A DNA stretch of 9,797 nucleotides. It comes from Coriobacteriales bacterium (GTDB taxonomy: Bacteria > Actinomycetota > Coriobacteriia > Coriobacteriales > UBA8131). Positions 5,933 through 9,797 of this stretch are shown here, piece after piece; the first letter of the stretch is position 1, and each line of letters starts with the position of its first letter. Both the position numbers and the translations under genes were made by a program. The notes beneath the pieces were generated by a model. That model saw only the letters and a program-made list of their open reading frames with translations, did not search any database and was not told the origin of the DNA. The stretch covers positions 1 to 9,797 of the forward strand of contig JAIRZP010000179.1 in assembly GCA_031267175.1 (NCBI GenBank), in the 5' to 3' direction.

Positions 5933-7147
5933 ATGGCCATGTGGATAAACGTCAATGAGATGAAAGGCCAGCTCAACACCAGCAAGAACAAGATGAGCGC
6001 CGTGGGGAATCACTGCTCCAACAGGATAATCCCCGCTTTCACAGCTATTATCGATGACCGTTGCCTGAACGGTAGAGGTTACGATGCTCTGAGAGCACGC
6101 TTTGATGCTAAAGACCGTCTGCTTGCCAAGGCTTTCAAGACCTACTGTGATGTCATGAAAAGCACGTTGGAGAACAACGTGGCAAAGATCAACCTTTACT
6201 TCCCCGACGGCGGTTACTATAACTCCGATGACATCACCCGCCAGCGGAATGATCTCAATCGCAGGCTCACCAAACGTACAGAGAGTCTTCTCAATTATGT
6301 CGCTGACGGGATCGCTGATATTGGGCATAGTCTTAGTTTTGGTATTTCCCCTGACTCGGAGTCTAGCAAGCTGCGCAAGGCGATCAGTGAGCTTGATAAG
6401 CGGATGCGGCGTCTGATCGATTACAACAATGCGACCCGTGGACAATTCGACGAGGTTGAATCGCGGCAGAACAACCTCGTCAGAGGAGTGCTTGACTTGG
6501 GCAGCACCCGCTATAATTCCACAACCGGCAGCTTTGAGGGCACCCGCAAGGATTTGGGAAACTGGCAGGCCGATCTGGCAGTGGACATCAACACAGCAGC
6601 ACAGCGCATCAAAGCCATCAATGCCGACACACAGGCTGTCAAGAAGCAGATCGAGGTGAACAAGCAGATCGAGGCTGCCAAGAACAAGTCGTGGTTCCAA
6701 AACGTCTGTGACTGGGTCGGCGGAGGCATCTCCTCTTTTGTCGAGCACGCTGGTAGTGCTCTTGAGAACATCTTCACCATCGGCAAGGCCACAACCCTCT
6801 TTCTCCTCGATAAAGTCGGCGATGCCATCGGTCTCGTGGAAGATGGAGTAGAGATCATCAAGGCCATTGCAGACAACGGTGTATTTAGTTGGGAGACTCT
6901 CAACGCCGTCTGGGGCACAGTTACCGATATTGGAAAGATAGTCGCCAGTCCCGTAGTGCATTTTGCCAGTGTGTTTGTCGAGGAGATACGTATCTGTGTA
7001 GAAGCCTACCTTGAGAACCCTGAAGCTTATGGAGACATTGGCGATATGCTCTCGGCCGTCGGGTACGGCGTGACCCATCCCGATAAGCTCATGGATGCTA
7101 TAATAGAAGGCAATGGTTTTGGGAAGGCTGTCGAAGCATGGCTCTAG
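5933..7147 (+). CDS. LXG-domain type VII secretion substrate with unassigned C-terminal domain
   Basis: A 404-residue protein. The N-terminal 1-250 or so is a helical LXG domain: it starts WINVNEM and holds L45-N-G47 in LNGRGYDAL, the motif that names the family. Further long helices run to about residue 250 (ending EVNKQIEAAKNKSW). The last 150 residues (NVCDWVGGGISSFVEH onward) contain several small-residue and hydrophobic helices, such as TLFLLDKVGDAIGLVEDGVE and IGKIVASPVVHFASVFV, and match no toxin fold I recognise. They could insert in membranes, or be the remains of a longer toxin. The ATG at 5933 is used because AGGGA (5921-5925) lies seven bases upstream; ATG 5939 is an alternative. 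LXG proteins are usually interbacterial toxins with an immunity gene just downstream, which fits the 164-residue gene here. Confidence 0.85.
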   Translation: MAMWINVNEMKGQLNTSKNKMSAVGNHCSNRIIPAFTAIIDDRCLNGRGYDALRARFDAKDRLLAKAFKTYCDVMKSTLENNVAKINLYFPDGGYYNSDDITRQRNDLNRRLTKRTESLLNYVADGIADIGHSLSFGISPDSESSKLRKAISELDKRMRRLIDYNNATRGQFDEVESRQNNLVRGVLDLGSTRYNSTTGSFEGTRKDLGNWQADLAVDINTAAQRIKAINADTQAVKKQIEVNKQIEAAKNKSWFQNVCDWVGGGISSFVEHAGSALENIFTIGKATTLFLLDKVGDAIGLVEDGVEIIKAIADNGVFSWETLNAVWGTVTDIGKIVASPVVHFASVFVEEIRICVEAYLENPEAYGDIGDMLSAVGYGVTHPDKLMDAIIEGNGFGKAVEAWL

Positions 7148-7214
7148 GAGGGGACATGCGACTTCAACTTACTGTTGACAGGAGGGGTAGATGAGGTTTC
7201 AGCTCACTGCTGAC
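7146..7214 (+). repeat. Tandem duplication of a ribosome-binding site and gene start
   Basis: Two adjacent copies, 7146-7179 and 7180-7214. Each begins with an identical AGGAGGGG, then an ATG two or three bases later, then seven matching codons. The codons encode MRLQLTVD in the first copy and MRFQLTAD in the second. Over the 24 coding bases 18 match, and most differences are silent or conservative. Confidence 0.85.
7156..7194 (+). pseudogene. Remnant start of a paralogue of the downstream gene (12 codons)
   Basis: ATG at 7156 with a Shine-Dalgarno AGGAGGGG just upstream opens a frame of 12 codons, MRLQLTVDRRGR, ending in TGA at 7192-7194. The first eight residues match the start of the 164-residue protein (MRFQLTAD) at six positions. 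The frame then runs into the next Shine-Dalgarno site. Its TGA overlaps the ATG of the next gene as ATGA, so if it is translated it could couple ribosomes to that gene. The simplest reading is that a tandem paralogue lost everything but its first codons. Use as a live leader peptide is possible but unproven. Confidence 0.6.
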
Positions 7215-7685
7215 GAGATTCGTTTCATCGATGCGGCGCTCGCACCGTGGCCGTTCTCTATAAAGGAAAGCGGGGATGAGGAGAAACTACAAGCGGTTGC
7301 CCGAGGCTTACGGGTTCTGCTTGCACGCGACATGATCATTCCAGTCCCAGGGGAAGGCGAGGAGCGGCTTAATTTCAAGCCCGTGGGAGACTTTGCCGAT
7401 TTTACGGAAGCCCTTAAAGCGGTGCAGCGGGTCGATGAGCTCAAAATCTTTTCCAAGGAAATGGACGACTACGTACGTCTCGCAGCCATCGTAGAGGCCG
7501 AAAGTGAGCAATATCCGCTGTTCTCCCTTACGCCCACAGTTTTTGGGCTTTTTGAGGTTGAACCACAAACCCCAGAGAGCCGCGACAGCCTTATCGCCGC
7601 ATTTAAGAAGAACCTCGGCATCGAAGACGATTCCGAAGAAAGCCGCAAAAAAGGCTTCGTCAAAACAACCCTGAAAAAGCCGTAA
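7191..7685 (+). CDS. Protein of unknown function, candidate immunity protein or chaperone of the LXG protein
   Basis: A 164-residue soluble protein of a family I do not recognise. ATG 7191 has GGAGG five bases upstream. The N-terminal 50 residues (LTADEIRFIDAAL, then LQAVARGLRVLLARDMI) look like helices preceding a short strand at IIPVP. A central helical region (FTEALKAVQRVDELKIF) and strands around YPLFSLTPTVFGLFEVE follow. The tail is charged and ends in KTTLKKP. There is no signal peptide or membrane helix, so it should act in the cytosol. It closes the substrate operon directly after the LXG gene, where immunity genes or secretion chaperones usually lie. The paralogue remnant just before it fits an immunity array that expands and contracts. 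Function is inference from position only. Confidence 0.82.
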   Translation: MRFQLTADEIRFIDAALAPWPFSIKESGDEEKLQAVARGLRVLLARDMIIPVPGEGEERLNFKPVGDFADFTEALKAVQRVDELKIFSKEMDDYVRLAAIVEAESEQYPLFSLTPTVFGLFEVEPQTPESRDSLIAAFKKNLGIEDDSEESRKKGFVKTTLKKP

Positions 7686-7770
7686 CGCACACTCAACTTG
7701 AACACCACCATTGCCGGGCAGTCATGCCGCTCCGGTATTTTGGTGGTCTCTGTCTGCACAGCTCGTCACT

Positions 7771-7867
7771 GTCATGCTGCGTTCGGCTACGCCGAATCGC
7801 AGCATCTACGCGAGTATTACCTGCTCGGATGGATCCTGCGATATTGCTTCGCAAGCCGCAGGATGAC
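7771..7867. repeat. Complete 97-bp double-hairpin repeat unit
   Basis: The unit begins GTCATGCTGCG and ends CGCAGGATGAC, which pair at 10 of 11 bases. The left hairpin joins ATGCTGCG (7774-7781) to CGCAGCAT (7798-7805), extended by TTCGGC/GCCGAA around a TAC loop. The right hairpin joins ATCCTGCG to CGCAGGAT, with TTGC/GCAA inside. Length and spacing match the core at 2684-2780 exactly. It lies 85 bases after the last gene of the substrate operon, so it may end or stabilise that transcript. Otherwise 7686-7770 holds only a weak ACCACCA/TGGTGGT inverted repeat and no gene. Confidence 0.8.
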
Positions 7868-7919
7868 AAGAGAAACTGTGTGATCCCGTATCATCTGTTG
7901 TCTTTTTAAACGACCTTGC

Positions 7920-8069
7920 GTCCGCCCCGTTCGCGCAGGGATGATCCCGGTATGTTGGTCAAGTTGATAGACGACATCAGGTTTGCCCCGCCCACGCAGG
8001 GATGACTTGCCCCTTGAGAGGTGCATGCCACCCATGGGGAGGTTTGCCCCGCCACGCGGGGATGGCCTT
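7920..8069 (+). CRISPR. Degenerate type I-E-like CRISPR relic: three repeats, two 32-bp spacers
   Basis: Repeats start at 7920, 7981 and 8042, exactly 61 bp apart, which is the usual I-E period (29-bp repeat plus 32-bp spacer). The second begins GTTTGCCCCG and continues to GGGATGA, as in actinobacterial I-E repeats. The first keeps GCCCCG and GCAGGGATGATCC but has a changed 5' end. The third has lost one base in the middle and changed at its 3' end, yet keeps a perfect CCCCGC/GCGGGG stem. Spacers are 7949-7980 and 8010-8041. Repeat orientation suggests transcription on the plus strand with the leader to the left. No cas gene is in the window and the repeats have diverged from each other, so this is probably a dead fragment. 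Confidence 0.72.
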
Positions 8070-8073
8070 GACA

Positions 8074-8277
8074 GGCGTACACCGTTTTTTAGTGGATTAT
8101 GTCATCGAGGATGAGCTGGGCTTATCGGATATAAGACCGGGCGAATGGGATGAGCTGAATGTCAAGGTAAGATGCGATGTAGGTGCAGAGGGTGCAATGG
8201 GAGAGAAATGTCTTATCGGCAGGATAGGAGAGTACCATGAAGCTTTATTACCCGCTTCTTGCGGGGCACAGGCTTGA
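8074..8277 (+). other. Unassigned open frame right of the CRISPR relic
   Basis: A frame ending in TGA at 8275-8277 encodes a plausible-looking stretch (VDYVIEDELGLSDIRPGEWD, later MGEKCLIGRIGEYHEALL). It has no convincing start: the only upstream ATG lies inside the CRISPR repeats, and GTG 8092 lacks a Shine-Dalgarno site. Its 3' end overlaps the next gene by 41 bases. It may be the C-terminal end of a truncated gene or simply chance. No family is recognised. Confidence 0.2.
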
Positions 8278-8587
8278 TACTGAGAATACCAAGCCGACCT
8301 GTGTGGTGGAGGATTTGGGCGAGCTCTCGTCCTCAATTGTTGGCATCGTCAAGCTTCCCATCGAGTTGAATTGGACTCCCTCGAACAGGTATGACCTCTC
8401 GGATGTTGCAGACAAGATGAGGCTGTATGAGACAGTGCTTGCTGAGGCGTTATCTGAAGGCGATATAAAGAAGTATATCAACAGTCATGATCTGGTGGAG
8501 TTTTGGATGCAGCTGCGTCTGCCCAGAAGGGTGCGTTATGCTTGGGAGAGCGTACATCCGATGTTGCATTTAAAGCATTTGAGGTGA
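8237..8587 (+). CDS. Probable antitoxin-side partner of an AbiE-type nucleotidyltransferase unit
   Basis: A 116-residue soluble protein. Residues about 38-110 match a small family I know from actinobacteria just upstream of AbiEii-like nucleotidyltransferases: KLPIELNWTPSNRYDLSD, then MRLYETVLAEALSEGD and a stretch reading LVEFWMQLRLPRRVRYAWE. The position before the nucleotidyltransferase gene, five bases between stop codon (8585-8587) and next start, supports a two-gene unit. ATG 8237 has AGGAG six bases upstream. The gene shows no break. It lacks the winged-helix AbiEi antitoxin look, so calling it an antitoxin is inference from gene order. The family match is from memory and has not been searched. 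Confidence 0.7.
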   Translation: MKLYYPLLAGHRLDTENTKPTCVVEDLGELSSSIVGIVKLPIELNWTPSNRYDLSDVADKMRLYETVLAEALSEGDIKKYINSHDLVEFWMQLRLPRRVRYAWESVHPMLHLKHLR

Positions 8588-8592
8588 TAGCT

Positions 8593-8847
8593 GTGAGTGT
8601 TTCTGGATTTGAGGATAAGGTTCTTCGGTTAGTCATGGGTGCCGTTGGTTCATATGGATTTGCCCTCGGTGGCGGACATGGTCTCCGGGCGCATCAGATA
8701 GTTGACAGGCAAACACAGGATATCGACGGCTTTGTCGCTTTACTCGACCCCGAGGTCTTTAGGTGGGCTCGATGGTCATGTTCGCTGGTAGCCTCGGAAA
8801 CTTCCTTACCAACAAATCGGTGCACTGCCGTAAACCTGTGGCCGTAA
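8593..8847 (+). pseudogene. Truncated AbiEii-type nucleotidyltransferase (toxin side), N-terminal fragment
   Basis: GTG 8593 follows a good Shine-Dalgarno site (GAGGTGA, 8581-8587) that overlaps the stop of the previous gene. The 84-residue product starts as expected for the family: an N-terminal helix, GFALGGGHGLRAH (22-34) with the GG of the nucleotide-binding loop, then DRQTQDID (38-45) holding the catalytic D43 and D45. After about residue 56 the sequence (WARWSCSLVASETS) no longer resembles the family, and TAA follows at 8845-8847. Intact members are usually 200-300 residues, so most of the enzyme is missing. No other frame downstream restores it, so a deletion is more likely than one frameshift. 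It is probably inactive. Confidence 0.72.
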
Positions 8848-8887
8848 ACCCGTCACACAAACCCCGTCGCACTGTGGGCGTCTATTG

Positions 8888-8896
8888 TGCTATGAT
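8888..8896 (+). promoter_or_regulatory. Possible extended -10 promoter of the NrfD-family gene
   Basis: TGCTATGAT is an extended -10 (TG-N-TATGAT). The expected -35 position holds only a poor match. A start near 8903 would leave about 50 bases before the ATG at 8953. The region 8848-8952 shows no other feature. Confidence 0.4.
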
Positions 8897-8952
8897 ACTA
8901 TGACAACGAATAGGAATACGATGCCTTGTCTTCTCTATCACGCGGGGGATGT

Positions 8953-9797
8953 ATGTTCAGCTCCTACATCATGTGGTACCTGTTTTTTGCAGGCGCGGGA
9001 AGCGGCTCGTATGTTCTTGCGGCATTATTCAGTTATGTCAACAGGTTCTCGCCCCATGCGCACGTACGGGAGTATCTGCAAATAGCCCGCGGTGGCTTCC
9101 TCTGCGGGCCGTTGCTCGTGCTGTTCTCGGTGCTGTTCCTTATATTCGACCTCGGTTCGCCCCACAAGGCCTACCTTATCTTTATCGCCCCTACGTTCAC
9201 CGTCCTGAGTGTTGGGGCCTGGCTCATCCTGCTGTTTGTCACCGGTTCCGCCCTGCTGTTTTTTATCCGACGCACCCTCTCGTTTCGTGTCGCGCGAACG
9301 TTTGTGCTTGCGCTGGAGGCGGCCACTTTTTTGTTCGCTTTGGGTGTCATGGGCTACACAGGAGTCTTTATCTCAAGTATGCCGTCGCTGCCCTTTCTCA
9401 ATTCGCCCGTGGTCATTCCGCTCTTTATCGCCTCGTCGCTTTCGACTGGCGCCGCGGTCATCACACTCTTTGGCTTTCTAAACCAACAGAAAAAATCGAT
9501 GCTGTTCAGCATGCGCATCATCCCAACACTCGACCTCATCTTCATAGTGGGCGAGACGGTGTTTCTCCTCGCACTGTTTATCATGGCGCTTGCCGGCAGC
9601 AGCGAGACGGCGCACGTCTCCGCTCTTGAACTGATAAGCGGAGACGTGGCCCCGCTTTTCTGGGGGCTGGTGGTTGGCAGCGGCCTGATTGTGCCTGGGT
9701 GCATCGGGGTGTTTGAGCGGAGGCAGCTGCGTCCTTCGCTGCTCGCCCTCAGCGCGCTGCTTTTGCTTATCGGCGGCCTGGCGCTCAGGTATTGCCT
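8953..9797 (+). CDS. NrfD/PsrC-family membrane subunit of an anaerobic oxidoreductase (3' end outside window)
   Basis: Integral membrane subunit that passes electrons between the quinone pool and a periplasmic iron-sulfur/molybdopterin partner in respiratory complexes of the Psr, Nrf and Phs type. The frame stays open from ATG 8953 to the window end, giving 281 residues; the family is usually 300-400. About eight hydrophobic helices are visible (roughly 6-29, 46-66, 82-105, 114-135, 152-175, 190-212, 233-253, 261-279). Family landmarks are WYLFFAGAGSGSYV at the start, IFDLGSP (64-70) after helix 2, and SVGAWLILL (86-94). A GGGGGA stretch lies just three bases before the ATG, a tight spacing; TTG 8926 is a weaker start. 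Partner genes would be outside the window, so the substrate cannot be named. It is unrelated to the secretion locus. Confidence 0.88.
   Translation, partial: MFSSYIMWYLFFAGAGSGSYVLAALFSYVNRFSPHAHVREYLQIARGGFLCGPLLVLFSVLFLIFDLGSPHKAYLIFIAPTFTVLSVGAWLILLFVTGSALLFFIRRTLSFRVARTFVLALEAATFLFALGVMGYTGVFISSMPSLPFLNSPVVIPLFIASSLSTGAAVITLFGFLNQQKKSMLFSMRIIPTLDLIFIVGETVFLLALFIMALAGSSETAHVSALELISGDVAPLFWGLVVGSGLIVPGCIGVFERRQLRPSLLALSALLLLIGGLALRYC

Noticed and set aside
5795..7078. A 427-codon open frame on the minus strand opposite the LXG gene
   Set aside because: The plus strand has an LXG motif, a good ribosome site and operon spacing. The minus-strand product is low in recognisable features and would overlap two plus-strand genes.
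7697..7746. ACCACCA/TGGTGGT inverted repeat as an intrinsic terminator of the substrate operon
   Set aside because: The stem is seven bases with a very long loop and no T run, too weak to call.
8010..8041. Palindrome-like pattern in the second CRISPR spacer (CCCC...GGGG with GGTG/CACC inside)
   Set aside because: The arms are short and interrupted, and the spacer length and phase are fully explained by the array. It may be chance in GC-rich DNA.
8757..8899. A frameshifted continuation of the AbiEii nucleotidyltransferase in another frame
   Set aside because: None of the three frames gives sequence resembling the rest of the family, so a deletion fits better than a simple frameshift.
8949..9629. 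A 226-codon frame on the plus strand starting four bases before the NrfD start
   Set aside because: The frame from 8953 gives a clean multi-helix NrfD protein. This one is Arg/His/Cys-rich with no domain and is a shifted shadow.

Overview
The window carries the 3' part of a type VII secretion (T7SSb) locus, then a patch of decayed defence DNA, then the start of an anaerobic respiratory membrane subunit. The organism is probably a high-GC anaerobic actinobacterium of the class Coriobacteriia. That is inference: the secretion ATPase is of the EssC (not mycobacterial EccC) type, the AbiE partner looks actinobacterial, the CRISPR-like repeats resemble actinobacterial type I-E repeats, and NrfD-type subunits are abundant in that class. 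No rRNA or species-level marker is present.

Layout. 1-2616: C-terminal portion of EssC, the membrane ATPase of the secretion machine; its 5' part lies outside the window. 2616-2828: a short convergent gap holding a 149-bp inverted-repeat (MITE-like) element between imperfect direct repeats. 2829-3941 (minus): an AAA ATPase with a C-terminal winged-helix-like region, wedged between essC and the substrate genes. 3942-4245: divergent promoter region containing a half copy of the palindromic repeat. 4246-7685 (plus): a probable operon of secretion substrates and accessories: a WXG100 protein; a protein joining a SACOL2603/DUF3130-like helical targeting domain to a CHAP peptidoglycan-hydrolase domain; a small acidic helical protein with a WKG turn; an LXG protein with an unassigned C-terminus; a 12-codon gene remnant; and a 164-residue protein of unknown function that may be an immunity protein or chaperone.

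7686-8950 is a decaying accessory patch: a complete 97-bp double-hairpin repeat, a degenerate three-repeat type I-E-like CRISPR relic with exact 61-bp periodicity and no cas genes, an AbiE-type two-gene unit whose first gene looks intact and whose nucleotidyltransferase is cut off just after the DID motif, and an extended -10 promoter. 8953-9797 (running off the end) is a polytopic NrfD/PsrC-family quinone-interacting subunit.

How it fits together. EssC would energise export. The WXG100 protein is the expected core substrate. The helical-CHAP fusion, small helical protein and LXG protein resemble the Lap1-Lap2-LXG pre-secretion complexes described for T7SSb, except that here the Lap1-like module carries its own enzyme domain. 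The 164-residue gene and the paralogue remnant before it sit where immunity genes usually lie.
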